Assembly: GCA_965153455.1 (NCBI GenBank) | Contig: OZ234494.1 | Span: forward strand, 7,874,001 to 7,938,000 | Reading direction: 5' to 3' | Length of the DNA: 64,000 bases | DNA from: Sphagnum compactum | Taxonomy: Eukaryota; Bryophyta; Sphagnopsida; Sphagnales | Shown here: one piece after another, positions 13,440 through 26,994 of the stretch | How positions within the stretch are numbered: position 1 is the first letter of the stretch | Layout of the letters: each line of letters opens with the position of its first letter | Translations under genes and position numbers: made by a program | Notes under the pieces: generated by a model | What the model was told of the DNA's origin: nothing | What the model saw: only the letters and a program-made list of their open reading frames with translations | Databases searched by the model: none

Positions 13440-13925
13440 AATGCCAATGTGGTTTTTCATCCATTTATCAATGAATGACATATGTTAATACCTTTTGTAA
13501 CTTATTTACAACTATTTTACCACTAGTTTGACGAATATAATCTTTAATTATTTCAATCATCCATTTGATGAATGAATTATGTTTTAAAATTTTATAACTT
13601 ATTTACAACTATTTTACAACTCATTCAACAAATATATTCTTCCATTATTTCATTCATCCATTTGATGTGAATGGATTCTATCCCAATCCTTTGCAACTTA
13701 TTTATAGTTATTTTAGAATTATTATACAACTAGCTTGATGAATATATTCCTTCATATTTCATTCATCCATTTGACAAATGGATTCTAAATATTATTATCT
13801 TTTGCAACTTATTTACAATTATTTTATAACTAGTCTAACGAATATATTTTTTAATTATTTCATTCATCAATTTGAGCAATGAATTTTATTTTTATCCTTT
13901 GCAACTAATTTACAATTAAAGATGA
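13440..13925. repeat. ~97-111 bp degenerate tandem repeat
   Basis: Four and a half units. The marker CTTATTTACAA or a close variant starts at 13501, 13598, 13697, 13808 and 13905. Each unit also has GACGAATATATTC, TTAATTATTTCATTCATC and ATTTGATGAATG. Units differ by substitutions and small indels, so the array is old. Confidence 0.8.
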
Positions 13926-16900
13926 AATGAAAATAAAGGATTTAGTGGCTAATTTGCAACTAGGTGTTTAAGTTTGGGTTTCAAAGCAATTGTATGGTAG
14001 TTGATTTTAGTAGTACTAAACAACAAAACTGCAACTGACAATGCAATTATACAAACTTCACACAACCATTATCATATTATTTTAATTATAATAGATAATG
14101 TTGAATTACAATGGACATCACTATTTATAAACATGAAATGGATTTGAAACTTTAAATAAATTTACATTCCATGTTGAAGAATACATTACAAAAAAAATTA
14201 AAAAATGTTTCTATCAAAAAACAATTTAACTGAATTTAAATATAATGCCCAAGCTATTTATAACAAACATTTTTCTTTATTTAAACAAATAAGTTGAAAT
14301 GTCATATATATTGGACAATGGAAATATATACACATGGCATGATTGTATGTGTTATTCAAGGCTGTACATTTGTTGTAAAGTAATCGTTGATTAATAATTA
14401 AATTTATCTTAGTTGTGATGCAATTGTTACATGTGACTAAAGTACAACTGTTAACAAAGTCAAACATGGTTGACTACAACCGTATATATAGTGTGTACAT
14501 TTTATTGTATAAATATACATCTTGCAATTAATTCACAACTATAATACAACTCCTTGATTTTTTGACATGGCATTTTATTTAGTAATTTGTCATATTTCCA
14601 TGGGGCAATTGTAATGAAATTGTATATTAGTTGTTTTAGAGCTCTAAGTGTAAGGTAGTCTAGTTGTCACGAACACAATTTCTCATAGTGCGTGGAGAAA
14701 GAATCAACATGCTAGTGATGGGGAAAACTTGACATGTGAGAAAACATGAACAACTTAAAGATAAAAGGAAATACAAATAAACCTTTTGAAACTACAAGTG
14801 GCACAAGTTGAAAGCTAACAAAATCATGACGATGGAAAAAAAATCAATTGACAAAGATGGCAAAGGACTATATTTATGGAAACTTTCAACCATAAATTGC
14901 ATCCATCAAGTTATCAATGGAAATTGAATAACTCGTACAAAACTCAACGATCAAATGCAATATTACCTCCATCTAAATAAATCCCAATCAATAACGCATA
15001 AAATGACAAGCTTGAATTGTTTGATGCAAATATTTGATATTATCCAAAAATCTTAATCCAACTTCTAATCACCACCATCAAATCAAAAGAAAAAAAACCT
15101 AATGCATTCGATATGAGAATAAAAAATTACATTAAAACAAAACTGCATCAACCATCTACATGTAGCAATCTTGTCCATGCCTTAAATTAAAACATATGCA
15201 TCATCAATTATGCACATTGACAAAAGATTATTTTAATATTTTAAGGTCTCAACCATTGATTTTGACAACATATCCAATCAACTTTTATTGTTTTAAAAAA
15301 GGGCCTTAAACATACCAAACACACAAGATCAAATTGTGTTGTTCAACTTGTTTCAATTGGAAGGATTATGCCCATTTGATTTAACATTATTTGTTGTATT
15401 GATTTTTTTTTTGGCATCATTGACCATTTGATCGATCAGATTGCAACTATCCATGGTTAAATAAAAATCACCAATTGACAAATTGATCTCCACAATGATT
15501 TCATTCATCTATATTATCTTTAAATGATCAACCTAGAACTATCCAATGGAGAAGATTTAAAGCTTTCATTCAAAAGATAAACCGTAAAACTACACAATCA
15601 AATCCCAACCATTGATCCTTTTGGGAAATTAGTGTATCTTGACTATTGAAAGTACTATTTATATATCCATTGATCATTTTGGGACATTGGTGCATCTTTA
15701 CTATTGAAAATACTATTTATATGATATCCATTGTTCCATATTGATCTTGTTTATGCTCTACCTTCTCACGGCAAACACATTTACAATTTGGATCCAAACA
15801 TAGTATTATGAACCACCAAAGCACATAACTAAATCCTTGCACGATATTTTGCTAAATATGCTTAAAATCAAGATTCAAAAATCAATTTAATTTTTAAAAA
15901 TTATATTTTGATCTAAAAAGATGTTGCATTGTATTAAAATATAAAGGTGTACATTAAAAGTGATTAAAAATAGAATTTTCAAATCATTTAAACTTTTAAA
16001 AGTCTTTTAAACAACAAAAAATATTAGTCACATTTTTAAAAAAAATGTTTTTGGGTATTCCATATTCATTGGATTCATTTCAAAATTTCTAACATGTTCC
16101 CATGACACATAAAAAAATTTGTTGTACAAGAATTTCAACATCAACTTAAATAAATTTTACCTTGATAGAAAATAAGACAATGGTCACATCTTGTTTTGGT
16201 CACTTGAATCCAATTTGCACCCATTTTCACTTGTCATTATAATTAGTTGACATGTTTTCATGTTTTGATAACAAATGTTCTTGTTGTATGTAAAACAAAT
16301 CTAATCACAATGTCATTGTTACTTGTTGGTGTTGTGTCATATCCAATAACTTTCACTAGATTATTTTGTTTGTGAATCATATTTTTATTCTATTAAAATA
16401 ATTTGTTTGAACTTTTATAGGAAGTTCTTTTCCATTTTTAAAATCTAATACATGAACTTTCTTTGTTAAACATTTGTTATTGTTATTTTGATTATTATTG
16501 TATTAAATTTATGTCTAATTATATTAGCTATTAATTTTTATATTGATGCGTAGGTTTGATATCTCTTGTGAATTTGTGAAATTTATTCATTATACAATTT
16601 CACAAATGTTTTTACAAAATATCAACTCAAATGAGTATTTTTCTTTGTTTGGTTCAATTTTTAAAAAAATTGATTACATTATTGCCCATTAGTGTATTTG
16701 TATTTTTACCCATTCTGAATGCCCAATACATTCATATAAATTATTATGATTTGCAAGTTCCAATTTTTTTAAGTTCTAATTTTAATTTGATCTTTCTATA
16801 TTTTTACGTATTTTTAATCATCTTGGTTTGTTCGTTGATAACATCATCTTGAATTTTTTAATTTTCAAAAATTTTGTGGACTTTCATTGCAACTTCCATT

Positions 16901-19900
16901 TGATTGCAGTGATATACTCTTTTGGAATGTAATTCACCCAATTCACCTTTTCACATGCATAGGAAATGAGGTTTTATGTTGATGAATATTTCATTTTATA
17001 TTTTTTGTAAATGTTTTTGGACGCCCATAATTGAATCATCTTTCTCCATTTTGTATATTTATTTTTTGTGATTCCCTATCTATTGCATTTTTAAAAAATA
17101 AATAAAATTAAAATATTGAATTATGTTCTTTCCAAATTTACATCTTGATTTATTTTTGTTAATTAATCTTAATTATTGATAAGAACATTTGTTGGATAAT
17201 CACACTTGTTATGTTTGGCATATTTTTTACATTTGGCTAAACCTTTGGTAGGCTAGGTGGCATTTTTTGGCACATTCATTTTTCAAGTTTTTCCTTGCAA
17301 TTTTTGAAGAATATAACCATGCATAATTTATACCTTCCCGTAGTGTTTGCATGCATAATAGATAATCACCATTTTTTTGAAAAATAACTAAAACGAAGTT
17401 GGATTACATAAGAAGAAGACATAAATTCTTACACATGTTCATGAATCAACTCAAGAAAAGTTGCAAGGCATTTCCCCAAATTTTAAGAATGTGTTTGCTT
17501 TTGGGGTCTTTATCTTAATGTTGGATTTTTTTGGCTTTTAAGTATAATTTTTTGGTTTGATTCAATCGTTTTTAAATGAAAGGGTTAACTTTTGTTTTGA
17601 TTTTTAAAATTTTAAACAAAGCATTGAAACCTTTGGTTCCAAGTGTTTTTGGGTTGTTGAATCTTGGTCCTAAATTCTATACAACTATTTGCAACCTTCA
17701 TGGACAATTATTTTTCTTTATAACTTTCAATTTTATTAAATGACCCCTTGATTGAGATAAAAATGTAATATTTATTTATTTAATATAACCTTGGAGGTTT
17801 TTTTTTTGTATTAAAAAACTACACAAGTAAAATGATAAGGTTCCACATATTAGTTATTGGGTAAAATTTATAACTCAATTATTTATACTAATATTATGTT
17901 TATTTTCAGAATTAAATCATAAGTAATATAGAATATACGCTAATTATTATTATTAGAAAAATATAACACATGTACAAAAGATTGATAATAAATATTAGTT
18001 GTTCATAGGTTCAATTAGTAAGATGGAGACTGTGTAGATTATAGGTAAAAGTTGAGAATAAAAGAGGTAGCACTAATGAGGTGGTAAAAGCTTGGTTAGG
18101 ACAAGGAGTTGATAAAGGCCCAAATGTAGTAACTTGAAAGTGCACTTACTTGGTTATAATGCACATTTGGTTTGTTTTGATTCTAGAACCCAATTTTATT
18201 TTTATTTTTTTGTTTTTTTTCCCCTATGGAAACAAACCAAATTTTGATGTCTATAATGACTTTGTAGGTGTCGTACATGGTTTTCATTATTTGAAATATG
18301 ATCTAATGTTGAAATGTTTATTGATGTGTTTTCAAAATTAAAATTGAACATTTCCTACATTATGTTTATTTAATCACACATGATCACCTTCCTTCTTCCA
18401 TCACCTTCACACCTTCAACTAAAATTCAAAAGTAAAAAAATAAATGGTGCCAAAATTCAATGCAAACATAAAATTTAAATCAAGGTGAAGGTGGTTTTAA
18501 TATGTGAATATTACATTTTAAGATACTAATAGGGTGGGAAATTTTTAATGTCCTTCATATAATACCTTTCACATAGTACCTTCTTTAATGCACACAATGA
18601 GAAAAAATAACACAAGCACCTCGAGAATATAAAAAAGTAATTAATATGGATAAATTTATGCTAAAATAATTTCAAATTTGCAAAGCATAATGTCAAACCA
18701 ATAATATATAAATTGCAAAAGGTTATATGGGAAAGAAATACTTGATTGGATGAAACAAAAACAACAATGATTATAAAACAAATGATGTAAAAATAAATGT
18801 TGATAAAAATAAAGACACGAGTGAAAGTTGTCAACTTCTAGCCATAGCCAAAACAAAATCCAAAAAAGGTTCCATTGAATTATATGCACCCTCCTTTTAT
18901 TCATATTTCTGAAAGAAAATTTTCATAGCTTCACAACCTTAAAATTTATTAATTTGGGATGTTCCCATAATTTTCCATATCATTAATCACAAATCAATAC
19001 CCACCTTGGCGAACATTATGGAAAGCCAACTCAAAGTGAAAATTGAAAAAAACTTGATCAAAATGCCTTGCAATGCTAATGATCCAGTTTACACATGTGA
19101 ATGTTTCTCTTATTCAATTTTCACTTGAATAAGAGAAACAATAATGGGGTTACTTGGATACATGTAAAATTCAATAATGGGGTTACTTGGATACATGTTT
19201 GAAGAAATTCTTGTACTGGTATTTGACATATTATGATGTACAAAAGACTAAGAATAAAATGTTGTAGTAGAATGATCATCAACCCAAAAGAATTGATAGT
19301 TTATTATTTCCAAAGGTTATGTTTTTCAACATATGTAAATACATGCAGGTGCTGCAAGAAAAGCCTATGTTAGAAAAAAATAGTTGTTGGGTTGGAAGAG
19401 TGACATAGACATTTGGGATAGAAAATCAAAGTTGTTCAACCTAGTGCAAGAAAGGAGCAACATTAACATCCAAATAATATTTTAATCCTTTTAGGCTATG
19501 TACAAAGCTCCTTGCAAAAGGGGTAATGGTCATAGTTTCAAAAATAACAATAAAAAAACACAACATTCATACCCTTATTCATGGTCCTTGGTACTCATGG
19601 TACTCATGGTACTAGAGGAAATTTAGGCCTTGAAGCTCAACATAAAGAACATTACTAGAAGAATGCATCCAAAAATATATGTCATGTAAAAGATTACAAA
19701 GAAGGTTAATTTTAATCACTAAAAGTTTAGATGATTTAGGAACATCCATCATTACCATTCAAGCCCAATGTAACAAGAAATATTATTTGCCACTCAAGAG
19801 AAACAATAATAGAAACAACAATTGCAATTGCAATTTCTATAAAAAAAATAAAAATTAAAGAGAAACAAGAAATGCATGTTTTCTTAAAACGTTTACAACA

Positions 19901-22900
19901 AGATAAAGTTATGAGTAATTTAAAAATCACAAGAAAATCCAACTATCAAAGAGTTGCATGCAAAGAAACTCAAATGCAAATTGTGATTATGATTAGAAAA
20001 AAAAACTTGTGATTCTATGTTTTTACAATTTTTGTCTTAGGAACCAAAAGCCCCCAACGAAGGGAACAATCATGCATAATAACAACATTCTTATCCTCTA
20101 CAATTGTGATGATAATAAACACGGGCATGTGCAAAAAATGGGGATCAAAATGATATTGTAAAAAACTTGGGCTCCACGTTGCTACACATTACCAAATGAT
20201 AGTTTTCCTTCTTATTATGTTCCCATACAATTATCAATAATTCATCATTATTTATGTCAATTTAAATTTCAATTACTAGAAATATGATGGACATGAAAAG
20301 ACACATATTAATTTGCCTTTTCATATCCATGTTGGTGGGTAAGGAAAGGGGCGAAATAGTTATAGGGTTAATAGATAATTATTTTGAAAAAATAAGAGGT
20401 AATTATTAGGAAGAAGTGAGGTAGTTAGGCCTGGAAACGAAGAAATTATATTTGGAAATGTTTTTTAATTTCCAAGGACAACCATATGAAGGATTATGCA
20501 ACATCAATAAGGAGCCTACGAAAGATTATAAAAAACCACCCACATATCAAATTTTCAAAATTCTTTTCATTGGAATATAAAATAAAGAAAATAAAAAATA
20601 GGACATTCACTAGGCAAGGATTGCATTAAACAAGGATTCACTAATCAATTAATTGCATGAGAGTTCCCTCAAATTGCCATGAAAGGTCATTGGTTGTTGA
20701 AGGTCAAGGGGAAAACAAGGGGAAAATGAAGCTTCCCCAAAGTTACAATATCATGTCAACGAAAGCAGAAGCTTGCCTATAATCAAAATTGCCATAAAGT
20801 TGTTGTGGAAGCTTGTTTAGAAGAACAATCATAACTATAGAATGGGGAAGGGGAATGATAAAGAAGTTGATGGAGAGAAGCCTAAAGAATTGAAATTACA
20901 ACAATTCAAGACAAAAAATAGAAAGGATAACGTGATTGGGAAAAGTTGCTAAAAGTTGATGATGCAAAACAAAGACATGAAGATAAGAAACACACATTCA
21001 TAGAGATTCTACAATGAACTCTAAACCCCAACAATTTGAAATTTTGTTTTCAAACCATTGGAATTACTCTTCTTTGATTTTCTTCAAATTTAAAGAACAA
21101 CTATTGAGTGTAGACCTAATTAATCATAATCCATCAAGCCCTTTTTTACTTTAAGTTCCTTGTTAAAATAAATCCTTCAATCGTGATGCCTTGGTAATCA
21201 ATAGATAACTACAACTCAAATTGACACAAAAACTTAAATTGCCCAACATAGGTCCTTACCAAGTAGGGCAATGATTAGAATCATCAAATAACCAATGGTC
21301 ATCATGATAGTTCTTAAATCACCAATAACATCCAAATATTTGGTTTTGACATATAACCATATTTCTAAAAAATATAAGATTGATCAAATACTTTTCTATG
21401 AAATTGTAAATTCTATGTCAATTAGTTCATGAAAACTATTGGTTCATCGAGGGGTTTGAAAAATATGGAACTATATGTTTTTTAATTTCTAACTAAAAAA
21501 AAATAGAACTAAAGGGTTTTTTTAATTCAAAAAACTAAAATATAATATTTTTTGATTCCTAAAATTTGACAAAGAAATCATTAGAAGATGTTGTCAAAAA
21601 ATCAAATAACCAACCCAAATTTAATGTAAAGAAGGCATATGAATCCAACTCAAATAAAAATTTCAATTTACTTAAGTTCAAATACCTAAATATTTCAAAG
21701 TACCTATTTCATTAGAAGAAATGCATATATGAAAAAAAAGAAAAGGTCTATAATAGTTTTTTTTTATTAAAAAATGTTTTGAGTGGTGACCTTTTGATAG
21801 GTTACACCACCAAGACAAATTAAGTTACTTTAATGTTGTCATTTCATGTTACCCCCATCATTCTTTACACAATTGGTACTACATTGACTTTGTGTATAGA
21901 TTGCCCTTGAATGCAAGATTATTAACTTTTTTGAAAGCACAATTATTTCATTTCTATTACTTTAAAACAAATGGGAAACAAAAACTAAAAAGTTGATTTG
22001 TATTTTGTATTTGTTTGAACAAATACACGAAACATGTAGTAAAGATTTTTTTTCAAGCCCAACCATTTTTCTTTTTTGCTTGGAAAATGCTAAGGATCCA
22101 CACTGTAACTTTGAATACATGGTTAGTAAACAAAGATGATTTTTAGATTCTTGTGAAATTGGAATGTTTCCTAATTTGCTTATTTTGTTTACGGACTAAA
22201 TGGATGACTCATGAAATGAGGATAATAATTTATAAAATTTGATGAATATTCTATTAGAGGCTAGTAGCTTATATATTATGTGCATAAATATACTTTGAAC
22301 ATGACTAGTTTGATCATGGACAACATGAAAACACACATGCCACCCTAGTGTACCAACACTTACATGAGTATTTCCACCTTCTTGAATGAGGTCTCCTAAA
22401 GGATATATTTCACCAAGGAAATGCTAGCTCCTAATAGCTAAAGCGATGTTTACACCCAATTCATTTCCATTTGAAGTCTTAGTTAGAGATCCAACCCACC
22501 CATACATTCATGAATGGGATTCATTAGATCTAAAGTTTACACATTTGGAAGTATTTGGCCAAAATCCAACAAGGATGATGATATAGCAAAAATAGATTGA
22601 GCTCATATATGACCAGACACATGCTACCCAAAGTTAGATCCAAAGCTTCACCAAACAAAAACAAGCTTTTGACATGATGCCAATGCATGCATCTTAATAT
22701 GACAAGTCACAATTGCGAAATAAAGTATCTAGAAAAATAATTTCAAATGAAAATATGATACTTCAAATAAGAATAGAACCTTGCAATTTTCAAAATGTGA
22801 ATGAGAGGAACTTTGAAAATGGGCAAAACCTTCACTCAAGCTAAGTTGCTTCCAATGGTGAAACTCAAAAGTTAGTTCATGAATGAGTTTCCACCATTAC

Positions 22901-23600
22901 CTACGTATATATGATTCCCACCAACCTTATTCATGCACCGTTGAGAGCATAACTCAAGGTTCAACACATGCACTTATTTCATTAAAACCTGAACCAAATC
23001 CATCTAAAATTTCCCAATCATTAGACCATTTGAAAGCCCCCTAAATATCTATACAACCCATCAAAACTAGGGAAAATTTCTAACCATGTGATTCACACCC
23101 ATTTTAAATTCCCAAAAAGTGTGGAGTTTAGAGAGATTAAATTTGGACTCCAAGTCATGACATAAGGTATGCCTAAACCATAAACCAACCTAGGTGTAAA
23201 CCAACCTAAAAAGGTCAGTTGTTTTTTACCTACTTTCTTGTTGGAGTTTCATTTATGTGTAAAGGGACAAATATGCTACAATTTAATTTGATAAATATTG
23301 ATTTTGTGAACATGATTTGATGTTTTTAAAATCATCAATCAATGTAAATATATAGACCAAACTAAGGACACATTTAAATAAATAACTATGTAGGCTAGTA
23401 AGTGACGAATGATTATCTAGTGAGGGGCGATAAACAATAAACCATATGTGCACAACACCAAGTGTTTCATTAGCTCCAAGAGATGAATAATTGTTATAAA
23501 CATCATTTTATGGTGTAGAACAAGGATGTCAATGTATGAATGTTTTCATTGTCCACAAGGGCTGAACATGAACTCATACTCCATTCCCTATTTCTTTGAC
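13926..23600. other. Gene-poor AT-rich spacer, right part
   Basis: No convincing gene. A two-copy ~63-bp tandem repeat lies at 15608-15737 (marker TGACTATTGAAA or TTTACTATTGAAAA), and a hairpin with a duplicated tail at 19.1 kb is listed separately. The remaining open frames are short and low in complexity. Confidence 0.65.
19102..19198. repeat. 16-bp perfect hairpin followed by a 26-bp duplication
   Basis: TGTTTCTCTTATTCAA (19102-19117) pairs perfectly with 19125-19140 across a 7-base loop. Directly after, AATAATGGGGTTACTTGGAT plus six more bases occurs twice, starting at 19140 and 19173. Confidence 0.85.
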
Positions 23601-23611
23601 TATTAATGATA

Positions 23612-24230
23612 TTAGTGTGTACCCGGTGCATAATGCACCCGTCGAGCTCCCCCTCGCCCGGTCCTTCCCATTGCCCACTTCGGTTCTTTACCCCGTCGAC
23701 CCCCCCCCCCCGTCCTTCGCATTTTCCACTCCGATTCTTTAACCCGTTGATCCCCCCCCCCCGTTCCCCTGTTATATATAATTAACTTCCCGCCCCGTGC
23801 TGGCCCCCCCCCCCCCACGTGCTGGATGGATTCCAAACATTTCATCCATTTAAGCCGAACGAACATTTCATGCATCTCATCATCCGTCTATTGCCGGACG
23901 GACATTTCATCCATCCCGTCATCCGTCTAATTAAGCCGGATGGACATTTCATGCATCCCGTCATCCGGCTTAAATGGGGTGAAAGGAGGACAACATTTGA
24001 CAAAGCATGCATGGAAAGGGTGACTATCTACTGTCCAAGTGGAAATTGAACAGTGGACAGTCCACTCTCCACACCAAACACAACTGGCCAAAAAAATCCC
24101 CTTCCTCTCCCCCCCCCCTCCCTCCACCCACCCCCCAAAACCTCTGTCCCTGTCACCCGTTGCTTCACCGGGTGACATCCCTCCCCCACCCCCCAAAACC
24201 TCCGTCATAGACACAGAGACTTACTGAATT
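23612..24230. repeat. GC-rich palindromic repeat cluster
   Basis: A sharp rise in GC against the spacer. It holds a ~60-bp duplication with C runs (23640-23820), three variants of a GGACATTTCAT.CAT block (23850-23960), a perfect 12-bp inverted pair TTAAGCCGGATG at 23931-23942 and 23962-23973, and a hairpin TGTCACCCG/CGGGTGACA near 24150-24178 flanked by two CACCCCCCAAAACCTC copies. No protein is supported; frames here are Gly/Pro artefacts of the C runs. Confidence 0.75.
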
Positions 24231-25429
24231 AATATATTAAGATTTCCCAACTATTTATCGCGGGGCTGAATAGTCAATGATTAACAATTAAAACGTTGTA
24301 TTACAGATGTTATATTTATGAATGAAAATTTGGATTTTGATCACACTTCCATGGGGCATGCATTTGGGGGAGTTGTTGCATAATGGATGAATAGTTGGAA
24401 AAGTGAATTTCACTTCCTTTTAGAAAGTGTTTTGAGAAGTTGCACAACAAATGAAAATGAGCTTCCCAAAGGAAAATGGACGGTGCATGAACTTTAGGAA
24501 GCCATGAAGTTGCCTCCAGCCCAAGAGGAGGCGAACAAAGGGATATAGAAAGATGGCCCAAGTATTGTAGGGACATCGAATGATAAATGAACTTGGGGAA
24601 GGCATCCCATCTTCAAATGGAAGTGGATGAGATAGTACATCCTATTGTCCAATTTTGGATGTTTGATGTTCCAAATTTGGTCTATTGTCCTACTTTCTCA
24701 ACTAGCTCCGTTTTCATCCCTTATTGAACTTTGTAAAAGTTTGACAATGTTTTCACAAATTGGCATTTGAAGGAGAAAATAGATAAGTAATAAATATACA
24801 TACATTTTACCACCAAACACATGGCATTTATTTCATTGAAAAAAAGCATCTAATTTTTTGTCAGGCATACTTTTAAAAACTTTTTATCATGAAATTGGGT
24901 ATTTTCAAATGAATTGTGGAAGGCTTTTTTTTTGGTTGTTGTTGGGCACTTGTCCTATAGGCTATGTAACACCATTGTTACATCCTAGTGCCACATTCCT
25001 TGCACCTATTTTTAATGCTCCCTAAGAGGACCTAGTTCTAGGAAAGAAAAATTCTCAAAGTTGCTTGCTAGCTACTGATTCACTCAGCATAGAATTCCAT
25101 TTATAACTGACAATTGGCAGTTGTTGTAAAGAACCTTTGTAGTTTTCCAAATTTTTTTTATAAATTTAAAATATTAATATTTAATATTTAATATTTAATA
25201 ATATTAAAATATTTATTATTATTATTAGTTATTGGGTCTTACAGTCCCAATCTGAATATTTCAAACAATTGGCAGTCAAAATAGGTAAGTATAAAAGGTC
25301 TCCTTTATTTTTTGAATTAACCCAATGGAAATGATTGTGCCATGTACTTCAAAAGTGTAAAGCTTCAGTTCTTTGGAAAGTCTTGTAAGGTGAGGTTTGA
25401 ATTCTTTATATTTTTTCCAACATGCCCTC

Positions 25430-25960
25430 TTGAGAATGATCATAGCAGCTTTTCAGGTTCAGCCATGATTAGATTATTTAATAAAAATTCTGAAATTAAA
25501 AAAAAATTATTATTTGTTTGAAAATGTCAAATTCTAAGGAAATTAGAAAGGGAGTCTTTTTTGAAAATTTTGGTGGAAAACCACCCAGGAGCTTCTTGCT
25601 TTAGGCCAATCTGCCATTGCAAAGCAAGTATCCAAGAATTGACGAGATTTTTCTCTATCCCATAATATGGTGAAGCATTATGTATCCCCAATTTTGCAAA
25701 AAGAAGTAATAAGAAATGTTGCAAAAAGTCTCAATATGTTAGAGGTTCCGAGTCAAGAAACCAACCAAAGAAACTACCTTTATTTATTTCTGAAAATTCA
25801 CTTTTTTTTTTTAATGGGGGGGGGTGTCAAAGTGGATTTTCAAAAAATATATATTCATCACCGAAGTGACAAACTTGAAAAAGTATTATGATATTTAGCA
25901 TTTAACTTTTATTTTTTCACAAGAATTAATAACATTGAAAATGGGTGGCATGTACAGGAT
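25430..25960 (+). repeat. Dispersed repeat R2, copy 1
   Basis: Aligns by eye along ~500 bases with 39790-40290 in the same orientation. Shared words include TTTCAGG.TCAGC, TATTTGTTTGAAA, ATGTCAAA, CCA.CATTGCAAA and AGAA.CTACCT.TATTTAT. A patchy shared frame (residues resembling QS.IAK) hints at coding ancestry, but both copies carry stops and shifts. Confidence 0.65.
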
Positions 25961-26059
25961 TTAAGCATTTTGACAATGTGACATGTGACATGGAAGTCTC
26001 CAAGTGTTTAGGCAATATTGTAAATAATACAAATTTGAAAACCCAATATGATATATTAG

Positions 26060-26450
26060 AGAAATTGGTAAATTCACCCTGTCCTCACTCTCTCTTTGGG
26101 CCTCATTTCACCCCCAAACCCCTCTTTCAGTGGTATCTGCAAAGTAAGGAAATTTTATTAAATCTGGGTATGAAATGCTGAAACTCAGCATTTAATGCAC
26201 AAGGTTCGATAGTAATCATCGTTATATGTTTTCGGGTTCGACACAGTAGTGCTAAATAAGTAAATATAATTTGGAGTTTCTGTTTCGGCATCACAGTTTT
26301 TGATTTTGAAATTTTCGACAAAACTAAAAATAATATAAAATTAGTGCCAAAGCTGAAAAGGTACTACCGTATAGTAGCTGCACAGGTAGGAGCAGTGAGA
26401 ATATATGTAGCAGCAGGGCTTGAGTGAGCCAGCACCCACCAGTGTACCAT
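26060..26450 (+). repeat. Dispersed repeat R3, copy 1
   Basis: The core 26070-26200 is nearly identical to the reverse complement of 43305-43435; shared words include CACCCCCAAACCCCTCTTT and AGTAAGGAAATTTTATTAAA. It contains the hairpin AATGCTGA-AAC-TCAGCATT, kept in both copies. Similarity continues weakly into AGCAGTG and TAGCAGCAG words at 26390-26420. Confidence 0.8.
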
Positions 26451-26785
26451 CCAAAAAATCCCGTTCTGGGATGAAACTGTCCCCTAGGGGTCAGTTTACT
26501 TGGTCAGTAGATATTTCTTTCTTCTGCTCCTTTTTATCCCAGTTATATTTTTTTCCATAGCCCAGTTTTTTTTCTTTCTGGCAACAATTTTATTATCACT
26601 TTTTTTTGGCCCACCCCTGACCCCAAGTTTTTTTTTGGGAAGCTCCTACCTACCTTCCAAACCTATACCCTAAACCCTAAACCCCAACCCACCTACCCCC
26701 TTCTTCCTACCAACCCACCTACCTCCCTCATCCTGCTGGCCCCCTCCCCACCCACCTCCTCTTGCGCTCACTAATCATCGCCAGA

Positions 26786-26945
26786 GCTTCAGGAGTGGTG
26801 CTCGTCATCAGGAGCTTCAATGTAGTGGTAGTTGGAGCGTGAAAGCAAGAGGAGTTGGGAGCTTCAGGGTTGCTGCTCATCGTTAGGAGCTTCAATGTGG
26901 TGGCAGCAGGAGCGTGAAAGCAAGAGGAGCTAAAGTGGGAGCTTG
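26786..26945. repeat. 75-bp tandem repeat, two copies
   Basis: GAGCTTCAGG, AGGAGCTTCAATGT and GGAGCGTGAAAGCAAGAGGA recur at a 75-base offset (26786 and 26861). A multiple of three, so the minus strand shows a 25-residue repeat, but flanking frames are not gene-like. Confidence 0.8.
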
Positions 26946-26994
26946 AAGGCAAGTTCCCTTCTCCTTTTTTTTTTCTTTTTTTTCCTCCTTTGCT

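Noticed and set aside
13440-13925. CRISPR-like array
   Set aside because: Units vary and are contiguous without unique spacers; the DNA is plant nuclear. The same applies to the 117-bp, 73-bp and R4 arrays.
23612-24227. Several Gly- or Pro-rich frames
   Set aside because: By-products of C homopolymers and short tandem repeats; run lengths are also prone to assembly error.
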